In this document: piece by piece, positions 25,545 through 34,002 of the stretch
Layout of the letters: the number at the start of each line of letters is the position of its first letter
Numbering within the stretch: position 1 is the first letter of the stretch
Source: Prevotella sp.
Lineage (GTDB): Bacteria > Bacteroidota > Bacteroidia > Bacteroidales > Bacteroidaceae
DNA: 34,002 nt
Assembly (NCBI GenBank): GCA_022773395.1
Contig: JALFBL010000117.1
Location: 1-34,002 of the forward strand
Direction: 5' to 3'
The notes under the pieces: generated by a model
What the model saw: the letters and a program-made list of their open reading frames with translations, nothing else
Told to the model about the DNA's origin: nothing
Databases searched by the model: none
Program-made: the position numbers and the translations under genes

Positions 25545-28500
25545 ATGGTAAGAAAAATGACTACTTGGCTTGTCTTTTTATGCCTGTTTGCAGGTTTTCC
25601 CGATTCTGCAAAGGCGCAAAAGGTGAGTCCTGAAATTTCGACTGTACGCTTTATCCCGGGTGAAAGCGTTCAGCGGTCGAACGATTTGAAAAAACAGTAC
25701 CCGATGTTTGAGATGGGCAGAGCGTTGGGAAATCCGAATGCAGGATTTGTACATGCTCCCGTCAAGGGGAAGGCCGTGGCTCCCGCTCACCCGATAACCA
25801 TCAGTAGCCAGCGGGGCAAGCAAATGTTTGCCCAGACGAATGGAACGGAATTTTGGGTGAATATCACCTATGCACCGGGTATGACCAAAGCCACCGACCG
25901 GAGCATATCGAGTTTCAATTCCAGTGCTCCCTCCGATTTGAACACGCTCATGAACGGCAACTTCACGTTCTATAACGGTGTGGGTATGGTAGATGGAAAA
26001 ATTTATGCCGGGCACAACGTGAAGGTGGAAGGAGAAGGATACAGTCCTATGCTCTATACCATCGACACAGAAACATGGACGTTGGCTGGTGCTGATTATC
26101 TGCAGGACTTCTCGCTGATGGCATTTGAAACAGCAACTGCAGCCGACGGAACCATATACGGAGAGTTCTTCAGTGCCAACGGGGCCACCAAGGAAATAGG
26201 CGTGGTGGATTATCTCCAGAAGAGCCGCACAACGCTGATGGAAACCGCGAAATTTTATGTTGCGATGGGCATCACGAGGGAAAACGTGCTCTATGGCATT
26301 GCCTCCGACGGCAACCTGTATAGGATAGACCCGGAAAAAAGAACAGAAACGAAAGTGGGTTCTACAGGCGTGAACCTGTCGGACGAATCCGGACTGTTCT
26401 ATTATCAAACTGGAGAGATTGACACCAAAGACAATACATTCTATTGGCTTGGAACCGATCAGAGCAAAAAAAGTACTTCTTTATATACGGTGGATTTGCA
26501 AACCGGAAAAGCTACGGCACTCTACGAATTTGGAGAATACACCTTCTCTGGAATGATTATCAAGCAGCCGGAAGCAGAAGAAGGAGCACCAGCCATGGCA
26601 GAAAATCTCTCGCTGATGTTCGATGGCGAAGCCACTGATGGTTTGGTCTCGTTCACCACCCCGTCTGTTACTTTCGGAGGGCAACCCCTTCAGGGCAACC
26701 TCACCTACCAAGTGGTGGTTGACGGCAAAGAAGTCTCAACGGGAAATACTGCTCCGGGAAAGAGCGAGAGCGTAGGAGTGAGCGTTGATGAAGGGCAGCA
26801 TGTGTTTGAAGTAACTGTCTCCAACAGAATAGGAACGTCTCCGAAGGCAAAACTTTCCCAATGGATTGGATACGATATTCCGGAACAGCCAACCAATGTG
26901 GTGATGGAAGTGGACAAAGAGAGCGGAAGTGCGTTCGTTTATTGGGAAGCTCCTGTAAGAGGACTGCACGATGGTTATTTCGGAGGCATCTATTATGACA
27001 TCTACCGTATTGTAAACGGCCATAAAGAATTGGTGGAGGAAAACTTTGGCGACACCTATTTCGAAGAGACACTGGCCATCAGCGACATTTCCACATATAG
27101 CTACGGAATCGTGGCACGCAACGGATCGCAGAAAAGCGAAATGGCCTATTCCAACACCGAAAAACTGGGCCATGCTTTCAGTCCCCCATATATTGAAGAT
27201 TTTGAAAACGAAGGAAAATTCATGACGTGGACCACCATCGATGTGGCTGGAGACAAGCAAGAATCGTCGTTCGGTTCAAGGGCGGCATGGATCTACGATG
27301 CAAAAGAGCAGGCTGCGGCCTATACATTCGGCGAAAAGATGGCCGACGACTGGCTTATTTCTCCACCCGTGAAAATGCTTGCCGGAAAAACTTATACCGT
27401 CTCGCTGCGTGCCAAGGCGCGTGCTGGCACATCGAAGGTATATCCCGAAAGAATTGAAGTGAAAATGGGAAAGGGAACGACAGTGTCCGACATGACAATG
27501 GAGATTGTTCCGGAAACCGATTTGGACAATGCCACCTATAAAATGTTGGCCAACACGCAAGTAGCAGTCGCTGCCGACGGTGACTACAACATAGGTGTGC
27601 ACGCCATCAGTACCAGAGACGGCTGGACACTCTATGTCGATTCGGTGATGGTTGACCAAAATGCGTCACCCTCGTCTCCAAGTGCCGTGATCGATTTGGT
27701 GGCCACTGCCGATCCCAACGGTGAACTCAAGGCGAGCATCCGCTTCAAGACGCCTGCCAAGACGGTGGCGGGAGATGCCCTTGATGGTCAGGCCATGAAT
27801 ATAGAACTCCGTAGAGACAATAAAGTGATTCACGTCTTTGAAAATGCTGAATCTGGAAAGGAAATGCAATACCAGGACACCGATGTAAGACTGGGCTATC
27901 ACACCTATGCACTGATCCCATACATTGGCGAAGAGCAGGGAGAAAAGAATGAAACCAAGGTCTATGTGGGAGTGGATGTACCCGACCACGTGCGCAATAT
28001 ACAGGCTTTTGACCAGACTACTTCTGTGAAACTTACTTGGAACAAGGTGGGCAACGTTGGTGCCAATGGTGGACTGGTGATTCCCGAAAACGTAGATTAT
28101 ATCATTTGGAATACAGCATCGTACAACGGAAACCTGCTGCTGTATCAAAAAATCGACTCCATCCGTAATGGAAGCGAGGTTAACATTCCTTTCAATACAG
28201 ATGAAGGCGAGCAGGGCGACATGTACTGGGCCGTGCAGACGAAAAACATTGCCGGAGAGGGCGATGCCTATTTAGGTAGCCTGCTGGTGGGCAAACCTTA
28301 TGAACTGCCAATGAAAGAGACGCTTCCCAATGGCTTACTGACCTATTTCTGGAGTTTCAACGGTCTCGGCACGGGAGTGCTGATGCAGCCTTCTGCCAAT
28401 TCTTCCGACGGTGATGGCTATGGATTCGACATCTCGTCGAGCGAGGACGGTGGCTATGGCGAACTGTATTCGGGAAAAATTTCGCTTGCAGGGGCTGCTC

Positions 28501-30050
28501 ATCCCACACTGACTGTCGATTTGAAGACCACTTCAAAAGACAATTCCATAGGTGTCTATATCGTGAAACCCGATGGAACGGAAGTGATGGCAGGCGTGAT
28601 AAGTCCGGAAAAAGAATATTCCACCTATAAGATAGACCTTTCCGCCTATTCGACAGAACGCTACATCCGCGTTGCTTTCTTCGAGTCGTTCGATGTGGCC
28701 GGCAGTTTTGCGTTCGACAACATCAACGTGGTGGATATGAAGGAAAACGATCTGATGGTCAACTCGCTTCAGGTTCCTCCGGCAGTGAAGGCCGGAGAAA
28801 AGGCCAATATGAAATTGGTTGTCAAGAATTTTGGGTTGAACAAGGTTGATGCTTACACGGTAAGAATCACGGCAGGCGACCAAGAACTGCTCAACCAGAA
28901 CGTGACAGAGGCGTTGGAGCCGATGAAGGAAAGAACGTTTGAGGTGTCGATGGCCACTACATTGTTTGACGAGGCAGGCGACCGCACTGTAAGGGCGGAA
29001 ATCATTTATGGAACTGATGACAACCGGACCAACAATGCTGCCCAAAGCACCATTTCGGTCTTGGCTTCGCAAGCGGCAAAACCCGAAAACCTTACGGTTG
29101 CACAGAAAGGTGACGGTGTGGAAATGAACTGGGAAGCCCCGAGGAAAGCCACCAAGCTGCTGACAGAAGATTTTGAGAATGTAGAGGTGTTTGAACCGTT
29201 CTCACTGGGCGGCATCACAGCAAGTATGCACGAAGGCGCATTCGGCGAGTGGTCGCTGATTGACGGCGACGGGCAGCAAGTGAGCATGTGGGGAGCCGTT
29301 TCATACCCCAACGCTGCAAAACCCCACGCATGGCAAGTTATCAATCCCGAAACTTTGTTTGGAGACAAATTGTACGAGAAAGACCGGGCATATTCCGGCC
29401 ATCAATATATCATTTCTCTGTGTCCGTTTACCGGTGCTGCCGACGATTGGCTGATTTCGCCCGAATTGCCAGGCATTGCGCAAACCGTTACCTTCTACGT
29501 GAAGTGCCTGTCGCTGATGTATGGTGACGAAACTTATGAAGTGCTTTATTCAACCACCGACAACCGGAGAGAGAGTTTTGTCAAGTTGGACGATCCCGAA
29601 TTGCCCACCACCGACTGGAAGCAGCAAGTGGTCAACTTGCCGGCAGGCACGAAATATTTTGCCATCCGCCATACGGCGGCCAATGCATTCGGATTGCTGG
29701 TTGACGATATCTCTTATGCTGTAGAGGGCGGCAATGTGGAAAAATACAACATCTACCTTGACCGTGAGCTCATTGCCACGGTAGAAAACGGAGCGACCAC
29801 TTATTGGGTGACAGCGAAACTGTCGGACGGAGAGCACTTGTTCAGCGTTACAGCCATTAACGATGAAAATGTGGAATCTGCTCCCATATCGGTGAGCCTT
29901 GTCGTGACAGGCATTGAAGAAATCTTGAACAGTGGCCTTCCTTTCGATGTATATAGCATCGATGGAAAATTGGTGCGCACCAATGCGCGCAATTTGAAGG
30001 GCTTGCGAGGAGTTTATGTCATCAACGGAAAGAAAGTGATGGTGAGATGA
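25545..30050 (+). CDS. large multidomain choice-of-anchor J adhesin-like surface protein
   Basis: From MVRKMTTWLVFLCLFAG, a signal peptide ending near AKAQ, the product has 1501 residues. The N-terminal part (about 100-370) contains repeated units (PMLYTIDTETW, LYRIDPEKRTE, SLYTVDLQTGKA) suggesting a beta-propeller. Fibronectin type III-like domains follow at about 445, 811 and 1178 (e.g. VKLTWNKV, VEMNWEAP). Two choice-of-anchor J modules carry DDWLISP near 599 and 1297. A CARDB-like domain spans about 1067-1170 (KLVVKNFGLNKVDAYTV). The last ~35 residues (FDVYSIDGKLVRT...LRGVYVINGKKVMVR) form the short Prevotella-type tail also seen on the BspA-like protein. It is probably a surface adhesin. 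The open frame extends 60 codons upstream to 25365, but that start lies inside the terminator stem and ahead of the promoter. Confidence 0.83.
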   Translation: MVRKMTTWLVFLCLFAGFPDSAKAQKVSPEISTVRFIPGESVQRSNDLKKQYPMFEMGRALGNPNAGFVHAPVKGKAVAPAHPITISSQRGKQMFAQTNGTEFWVNITYAPGMTKATDRSISSFNSSAPSDLNTLMNGNFTFYNGVGMVDGKIYAGHNVKVEGEGYSPMLYTIDTETWTLAGADYLQDFSLMAFETATAADGTIYGEFFSANGATKEIGVVDYLQKSRTTLMETAKFYVAMGITRENVLYGIASDGNLYRIDPEKRTETKVGSTGVNLSDESGLFYYQTGEIDTKDNTFYWLGTDQSKKSTSLYTVDLQTGKATALYEFGEYTFSGMIIKQPEAEEGAPAMAENLSLMFDGEATDGLVSFTTPSVTFGGQPLQGNLTYQVVVDGKEVSTGNTAPGKSESVGVSVDEGQHVFEVTVSNRIGTSPKAKLSQWIGYDIPEQPTNVVMEVDKESGSAFVYWEAPVRGLHDGYFGGIYYDIYRIVNGHKELVEENFGDTYFEETLAISDISTYSYGIVARNGSQKSEMAYSNTEKLGHAFSPPYIEDFENEGKFMTWTTIDVAGDKQESSFGSRAAWIYDAKEQAAAYTFGEKMADDWLISPPVKMLAGKTYTVSLRAKARAGTSKVYPERIEVKMGKGTTVSDMTMEIVPETDLDNATYKMLANTQVAVAADGDYNIGVHAISTRDGWTLYVDSVMVDQNASPSSPSAVIDLVATADPNGELKASIRFKTPAKTVAGDALDGQAMNIELRRDNKVIHVFENAESGKEMQYQDTDVRLGYHTYALIPYIGEEQGEKNETKVYVGVDVPDHVRNIQAFDQTTSVKLTWNKVGNVGANGGLVIPENVDYIIWNTASYNGNLLLYQKIDSIRNGSEVNIPFNTDEGEQGDMYWAVQTKNIAGEGDAYLGSLLVGKPYELPMKETLPNGLLTYFWSFNGLGTGVLMQPSANSSDGDGYGFDISSSEDGGYGELYSGKISLAGAAHPTLTVDLKTTSKDNSIGVYIVKPDGTEVMAGVISPEKEYSTYKIDLSAYSTERYIRVAFFESFDVAGSFAFDNINVVDMKENDLMVNSLQVPPAVKAGEKANMKLVVKNFGLNKVDAYTVRITAGDQELLNQNVTEALEPMKERTFEVSMATTLFDEAGDRTVRAEIIYGTDDNRTNNAAQSTISVLASQAAKPENLTVAQKGDGVEMNWEAPRKATKLLTEDFENVEVFEPFSLGGITASMHEGAFGEWSLIDGDGQQVSMWGAVSYPNAAKPHAWQVINPETLFGDKLYEKDRAYSGHQYIISLCPFTGAADDWLISPELPGIAQTVTFYVKCLSLMYGDETYEVLYSTTDNRRESFVKLDDPELPTTDWKQQVVNLPAGTKYFAIRHTAANAFGLLVDDISYAVEGGNVEKYNIYLDRELIATVENGATTYWVTAKLSDGEHLFSVTAINDENVESAPISVSLVVTGIEEILNSGLPFDVYSIDGKLVRTNARNLKGLRGVYVINGKKVMVR

Positions 30051-30091
30051 ACCGAATGAAGGTTTTCCCTTCTTGAAGCAGAACGCCAGTG

Positions 30092-30145
30092 TGTCTCGTG
30101 GCAGGAAACGAAATGCCAGGGGCTTTTGTTCCTGCCAACGAGACA
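30092..30145 (+). terminator. hairpin after the adhesin gene
   Basis: TGTCTCGTGGCAGGAA (30092-30107) pairs with 30129-30145 through 16 bp and one bulged A, around a 21-nt loop. No T tract follows, so it may be a weak terminator or an mRNA-stabilising stem between the two cargo genes. Confidence 0.45.
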
Positions 30146-30235
30146 TTGGGCATCTTGCCTTGCATGACACGCTTCTATATTCTATCTGAAAAACGATTAA
30201 CCGAAACCGTATCAATTATTCTAAAGGAAAAAAGT

Positions 30236-31711
30236 ATGAATAAAATATTGCTAAAATGGATTATGGTGGCAACCCTGTTCGCGTTGCCGTCTGCCGCTTG
30301 TGCACAACTGAATCCCGGGGATGTTGACAAAGCCTATACTCCCCATTTCGATGGAAATATCCTGTCGGTGGAATTGCAGGAAGACGGAAAGCACGTGTTT
30401 GCCGGAACCTTCAGTCATGTGGGCGACCGTACAGTGGGCGGCCTTGTCCGGCTAAACGAGGACGGGACACCCGACAAAACGTTCAATGAGGGAGGTTCAG
30501 GATTCGACAATTATGCCACCGCCATGGCGCAGACCGCCGACGGAAAATTCATAGTGGCAGGTCTGTTCAGCAAATACAACGGACAGCCGGTGGGCATGTT
30601 GGTGCGCATCAATGCTGACGGAACGCTCGATGAGAGTTTCAACGGCAACAATAAATTCACATTGGAGGGCAGCGCTTTTACAGACGAAGTGCAGCTGCAG
30701 CACATCGCAGTGCTTCCCAACGGCCAGTTCTATGTGGCCGGCGGATTCAATCGCGTGAACGGGAAGCCGGCTCCGCTCATCGCACGTTTCAATGCCGATG
30801 GAACTCACGACGAATCGTATCTCCCCACCAAAGAAGAGATTCACCTGAAAACTTCGCCATACGTTGACGGGTTCTATATGGATACAGACGGCAGCGTCTA
30901 TCTTGGAGGAGCTTTCGGTGCCTACGGAGGCAAATTCTCTAACAAACGCATGGTGCATATTACTTCCGACGGCAAACTCGATGTCAATTTCCTGCAGCCG
31001 GGTTTCGATGGGTATGTCAAGTCCATTGCACCGTTCGGAAACGATGGCCTGATTGTAGGAGGCGACTTTGTTGAAGTGGATGCCGGTTCGCGCTTCCTCA
31101 CTTGCGTCATCAATAAGAACGGTTCGCTTCGCGAAGACTACGACCCACTTCAGTTCGCTTTCACGGATTACCCGGAGGATGAGAGCCTTGCCGTGTTCTC
31201 AGCACAATTGGTAGGCGAAAATGTCATCGTGGCTGGTGGCGACGTGTCGATTCCTCCCCATTCTTTTGTCTATGTGCTTGATAAGGACGGCGAAAATATT
31301 TCGGATGCCTACAACTTTGGTGGTGGCCCCAACAGTCTTGTCACGTATATGAAAGTGGACGAGAAAAACGGGTTCGCTTATCTCAGTGGTTTCTTCACCC
31401 AGTTCAACAGCATCTCAGCTTCCTATTTTGCCCGTGTGGCTGTTCCTAAGAGTGCACCTTCAGCCATCCAGGGCATTGACAATGGCAACAGGCTGTTCTC
31501 TGCCAACTACCGCAAAGGCACTTTGTCGCTGAACAGTACAGAGAAACTTGCCGATGTGAGAGTGGTTGACATTATGGGGCGCAGCATTGCGGAAGCGAAA
31601 TTCCTGAATTCTTCCAAACTCTCCATGCCGTTGGCAAACGGAATGTATGTCGTCATTGCCAAAGGTATTTCCGGAAAGACCTACATTGCCAAAACCGTTG
31701 TGAGGAACTAA
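30236..31711 (+). CDS. delta-60 repeat T9SS cargo protein
   Basis: A 491-residue secreted protein. The signal peptide is MNKILLKWIMVATLFALPSAACAQ. At least five delta-60-type repeats follow through about residue 310, each with a G.F..Y/V.G....L/R.N.DG..D.SF pattern, for example GLFSKYNGQPVGMLVRINAD followed by GTLDESFN. Such repeats fold as beta-propeller blades. The C-terminal domain (VRVVDIMGRSIAEAKF...LANGMYVVIAKG...TVVRN) is a T9SS-type sorting domain. No catalytic motif is seen; a binding role is likely. An in-frame ATG at 30089 is rejected because it lies 5' of the hairpin and would bury the signal peptide. No consensus promoter was found, so read-through from the adhesin gene is possible. 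Confidence 0.83.
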   Translation: MNKILLKWIMVATLFALPSAACAQLNPGDVDKAYTPHFDGNILSVELQEDGKHVFAGTFSHVGDRTVGGLVRLNEDGTPDKTFNEGGSGFDNYATAMAQTADGKFIVAGLFSKYNGQPVGMLVRINADGTLDESFNGNNKFTLEGSAFTDEVQLQHIAVLPNGQFYVAGGFNRVNGKPAPLIARFNADGTHDESYLPTKEEIHLKTSPYVDGFYMDTDGSVYLGGAFGAYGGKFSNKRMVHITSDGKLDVNFLQPGFDGYVKSIAPFGNDGLIVGGDFVEVDAGSRFLTCVINKNGSLREDYDPLQFAFTDYPEDESLAVFSAQLVGENVIVAGGDVSIPPHSFVYVLDKDGENISDAYNFGGGPNSLVTYMKVDEKNGFAYLSGFFTQFNSISASYFARVAVPKSAPSAIQGIDNGNRLFSANYRKGTLSLNSTEKLADVRVVDIMGRSIAEAKFLNSSKLSMPLANGMYVVIAKGISGKTYIAKTVVRN

Positions 31712-31736
31712 GCCCGCTTTGAACCGACAAACCATA

Positions 31737-31777
31737 AAACGGGGGACACACACTTGTGCGTCCCCCGTTTGTATTTC
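31737..31777 (+). terminator. terminator of the delta-60 gene
   Basis: AAACGGGGGAC (31737-31747) and GTCCCCCGTTT (31760-31770) form an 11-bp stem, with further CACA/TGTG pairing in the loop. A short T-rich tail (TGTATTT) follows. Confidence 0.85.
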
Positions 31778-31940
31778 GGCAAATAATCCGTTGTTTTCTG
31801 TAATCCCGATTGAGGATGCGGTAGCCTGATTTGAAATCAACAACACCTCCAATTCCTTGAGGTCTGTCACGATAAACAACGGCTCGGAAATGGGCTGTGT
31901 ATTAACTGCACCAAACATGCCGTTTAATTTTGATTGTTTA
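31778..31940. other. intergenic region between delta-60 terminator and HlyD remnant
   Basis: About 160 bases with no confident gene. On the minus strand a frame from 31918 begins MFGAVNTQPISEPLFIVTDL; its first ~45 residues read like a secreted-protein or adaptor fragment, but it runs through the terminator into the delta-60 gene. Confidence 0.3.
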
Positions 31941-32906
31941 CTAATTCAAATTTTCTTCGCTCAATATTTTCTGACTTTTCAATAAATTCTTTAAAGGTAG
32001 AACAAACCAATCACAAAGTCTTCTATCTTCCATTATTATTTTCGCTGAGCCTAATAATTGCTGTGCAGGAGGTAAATTCTTGTTAAAGACCGTTTTAAGA
32101 CCATTGGGAAAAGCAATGTCTATCATATATACGCCATCTGCAGTCGGTATGCTTGATATGGCGGATACTTTTCCCATCAGATTTCCATAATCTTCTTCAG
32201 GGAAATTATTGACACTTATGATAACTCTTTGCCCAATTTCTATTTCTCCTGCCCGTATTGCGGGTAAAGATGCTTTCCCGATAGGTGTCTTAAGGTTTAT
32301 AGGCATTATAACAAAAGACACATTCCCGTCCTTTATGTATTGTCCCTGTCCCCATACATCTACAAGATTAAGTATACCATCAATAGGACTTCTCATAATG
32401 TAGGTCTGTTCCCATTGTTTTATGATTCCCATTAAATCTAAGAAGGCGGAGAATACGGCTTGTTCGTATTGTTGAGTAGTGCGAAAATGTTTGTTCTCAA
32501 GGTCAAGTATAGACGCTTTGTCTGAAATCTGTTGCATTTGATGTTGGCATTCTTCCAATTCTCTCTCTATTGGCCCTTGTAAACTTTGGGAGTACATTAA
32601 TCGTGCCTTTCCGTAATCTTCTTCCGACAATATGTTTTTTGAATAAAGTATGGAATCACGAGTGAATGTTTCTTTGTTGATGCGTTCTTGTTCTAATTTT
32701 AAGATACACTGTTTATGCTCTTTTTTCTCCTGAATCTTTCGTGAATCCATGAGTTTTTGGGCCAAAATCATTTTTCTCGGAAAGTAGTTCTGTTTTCTGT
32801 AATTGTACAAGGTTTCTATATGATTACAAAATGTAGAATAGCTCTTTTGCAGTTCGCCTATCTGAAGAGACGTTTCTTCCGTCCACGTGACCAATGCAGA
32901 ATGCAT
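31941..32906 (-). pseudogene. HlyD-family secretion adaptor, N-terminally deleted
   Basis: The 321-residue frame encodes the middle and C-terminal part of a HlyD-type periplasmic adaptor, the partner of C39-type ABC peptide exporters. Visible are a charged coiled-coil hairpin (LQKSYSTFCNHIETLYNYRKQ onward, in pieces; then YEQAVFSAFLDLM), the second barrel half (RSPIDGILNLVDVWGQGQYIK) and the C-terminal beta domain with 'AGEIEIGQRVIISVNN'. A normal adaptor would add about 100-150 N-terminal residues with a membrane anchor and first barrel strands; these are absent. Sequence 5' of about 32880 is not HlyD but the other frame of the C39 fragment, so the ATG at 32906 is fortuitous. A deletion most likely removed the rest of the transporter gene and the start of this one. 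Confidence 0.75.
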
Positions 32907-33145
32907 GGAAACGTCACTTCGGAAAGTTGTTCAAGGGTTATTCTTGCACCGATGGTTTTAAAGCCGACAAGTTCAGCGGCCTCGCTGATGCCCGATAATG
33001 AAACTCCTTCACGGGTAATGTGGCTATTCTCCCTGAAATATTGCAGGGAATATGACTTGCCATAGTGCTTTGCAATCATACGGAGACAAGTCGGTCCGCA
33101 GTCCATCGTGTCTGGTTGGATATAGAGTGGAAATCTCGAATACAT
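32858..33145 (-). pseudogene. C39 peptidase domain, remnant of a bacteriocin-type ABC transporter
   Basis: This 95-residue frame is the N-terminal C39 peptidase domain that cleaves double-glycine leaders in peptide-exporting ABC transporters (PCAT). It has the Cys nucleophile motif DTMDCGPTCLRMIAKHYG (C16) and the typical GVSLSGISEAAELVGF segment. The domain stops at CILHW, where the catalytic His normally follows in HW..NHFVV. It then runs into an unrelated basic tail (SRGRKKRLFR) and a stop. The catalytic His/Asp, transmembrane domain and ATPase are all missing, so it cannot work as an exporter. The tail is the antisense-frame equivalent of HlyD coding sequence, pointing to a deletion at about 32880-32893. 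Confidence 0.8.
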
Positions 33146-33161
33146 TTTGGGAAGCGATCAT

Positions 33162-34002
33162 TTATTCAATGGGAGTTACCTCATATCCTTTTTCTCTCAG
33201 GAGGGCAATCAGTCCTTGCATACCCGACAGATGCCAGTTGCCAACGGCTACAAGGGTGGATTTCCTTGCCATCGTGTCGATGATTTTGGGAAGCCAGTTT
33301 TTGTTTCTTCCAATTTGTACAGACAATTTGCTTTCCGTAAGATTCCAATTGGAGGATTTGCCCAAGTATTCTTGAAGTTCGTCCAAACGGTTTTCCTTGT
33401 ATTTGTCTGTCAGACAAGACAAGTCAAGCGTGTCCGACTTTATCTCAACAATTCTTTTATACAGATTCCGAGCCTGTTCATTTAAAGGTTTCCTGTATTC
33501 AAGAGTGTCTGAAAACGGGTATAGAATTGCGGTAGCTTGTTCCACCAAGGTTTCCAAAGGGAGACATTCTTTGCCAAGCCCCTTGGAATATTCGTAGATG
33601 CAAATGTCAACAGTTTTCGATGGAATTATTTTCTCGTTTGTAGGAAACACTTTCAATCTATGAGTCCAAAAGGCAGGAAGACACACTGTATAATCTGTCT
33701 CTGTATATTTTCTCAGGAAACTGTCAATCACCTCATATTGCTTTTCTGACTCAAACAAATCCTTGTAAGAGACACTGGAAACCATGCGGTTTCGGTCGGT
33801 GAGTTTCGCTGCCTCGACAAACAGTTTCGCAGCGTTGGCACATTCTTCCATGCAAGTGGAATCTTCAAAATCATTGCGGGTCTCGTTGAATACGACATCA
33901 ACCTGCCCAATCGCATCCCTCAAGCCATGAAAAGTTTCAAAAACTTCCTCTATCGTGTAGTTATGGTCTTGATTATGCATGGTTCCGAACAGGTATGAAT
34001 CC
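33162..34002 (-). CDS. TraB/GumN family protein (5' end outside the window)
   Basis: The frame stays open to the right edge. Upstream of the first Met it reads DSYLFGTMHNQDH, the conserved N-terminal GT(M/x)H motif of TraB/GumN proteins, so that Met (33980) is internal and the true start is outside. The C-terminus carries the second family motif in RNKNWLPKI and VAVGNWHLSGMQGLIALLRE, ending KGYEVTPIE. The family is related to metalloproteases of the Tiki/EreA type; the conserved His/Glu residues are thought to bind metal, and a hydrolytic role is possible but unproven. It lies 16 bp upstream of the C39 remnant, in the same direction. That pairing suggests the original operon joined a TraB/GumN protein to a peptide export system (inference). 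Confidence 0.85.
   Translation of the reverse strand, partial: DSYLFGTMHNQDHNYTIEEVFETFHGLRDAIGQVDVVFNETRNDFEDSTCMEECANAAKLFVEAAKLTDRNRMVSSVSYKDLFESEKQYEVIDSFLRKYTETDYTVCLPAFWTHRLKVFPTNEKIIPSKTVDICIYEYSKGLGKECLPLETLVEQATAILYPFSDTLEYRKPLNEQARNLYKRIVEIKSDTLDLSCLTDKYKENRLDELQEYLGKSSNWNLTESKLSVQIGRNKNWLPKIIDTMARKSTLVAVGNWHLSGMQGLIALLREKGYEVTPIE

Noticed and set aside
32907..33145. C39 fragment as an intact stand-alone peptidase
   Set aside because: Ends before the catalytic His and Asp and finishes with an out-of-frame basic tail derived from HlyD sequence.

Overview
The window looks like chromosomal DNA from a member of the Bacteroidales, most likely Prevotellaceae. Three things support this. 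Several start sites are preceded by the Bacteroidetes -33/-7 promoter (TTTG, about 19-20 bp, TAnnTTTG) and not by a purine-rich Shine-Dalgarno box. Secreted proteins carry type IX secretion (T9SS)-type C-terminal tails. The surface repertoire (BspA-like leucine-rich repeats, Omp28-type protein, choice-of-anchor J adhesin modules) is typical of Prevotella. No tRNA, rRNA, CRISPR array or insertion sequence was seen.

Layout. 1-3.5 kb: an AI-2E-type permease and thymidine kinase (tdk) on the minus strand, facing rsmI and a coiled-coil lipoprotein on the plus strand; tdk and rsmI share a compact divergent promoter region. 3.8-5.7 kb (minus): a BspA-like leucine-rich repeat protein followed by a 61-residue acidic protein. 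6.1-11.4 kb (plus): two large T9SS-type cargo proteins, one Omp28-like and one with choice-of-anchor J and carboxypeptidase-regulatory-like domains. 11.8-13.1 kb: ung and a Cys-rich DUF3109 gene. 13.2-16.8 kb: an AraC-family regulator divergent from a small T9SS cargo gene, then a leucine-rich repeat lipoprotein on the minus strand. 16.9-19.6 kb (minus): an ABC exporter and nadK. 19.7-24 kb (plus): a structured-looking leader, then pdxJ, a DJ-1/PfpI gene, ispD and recG in a tight operon. 24.2-31.7 kb (plus): an M23/LysM peptidoglycan hydrolase, a 1501-residue adhesin-like protein and a delta-60-repeat protein. 31.9-34.0 kb (minus): a TraB/GumN-family gene cut by the window edge, followed by a C39-peptidase fragment and a HlyD fragment joined by an apparent internal deletion.

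How it works together. Housekeeping genes (nucleotide salvage, rRNA methylation, uracil repair, NADP, PLP and isoprenoid synthesis, recombination) alternate with cell-surface cargo genes. Five proteins have T9SS-like tails of two kinds: 'LPKGVY/GMYVV...' tails with a strand after them, and shorter 'RGLYIVNG.K.MVK/R' tails. The sixth secreted surface protein, at 15.4 kb, is a lipoprotein. The least ordinary features are the short-leader divergent tdk/rsmI promoters, an exact 20-bp-phased direct repeat at the araC promoter, a 20-bp perfect AT palindrome between two divergent surface loci, the hairpin-rich pdxJ leader, a terminator abutting a promoter at 25.4 kb, and the collapsed C39/HlyD export locus.
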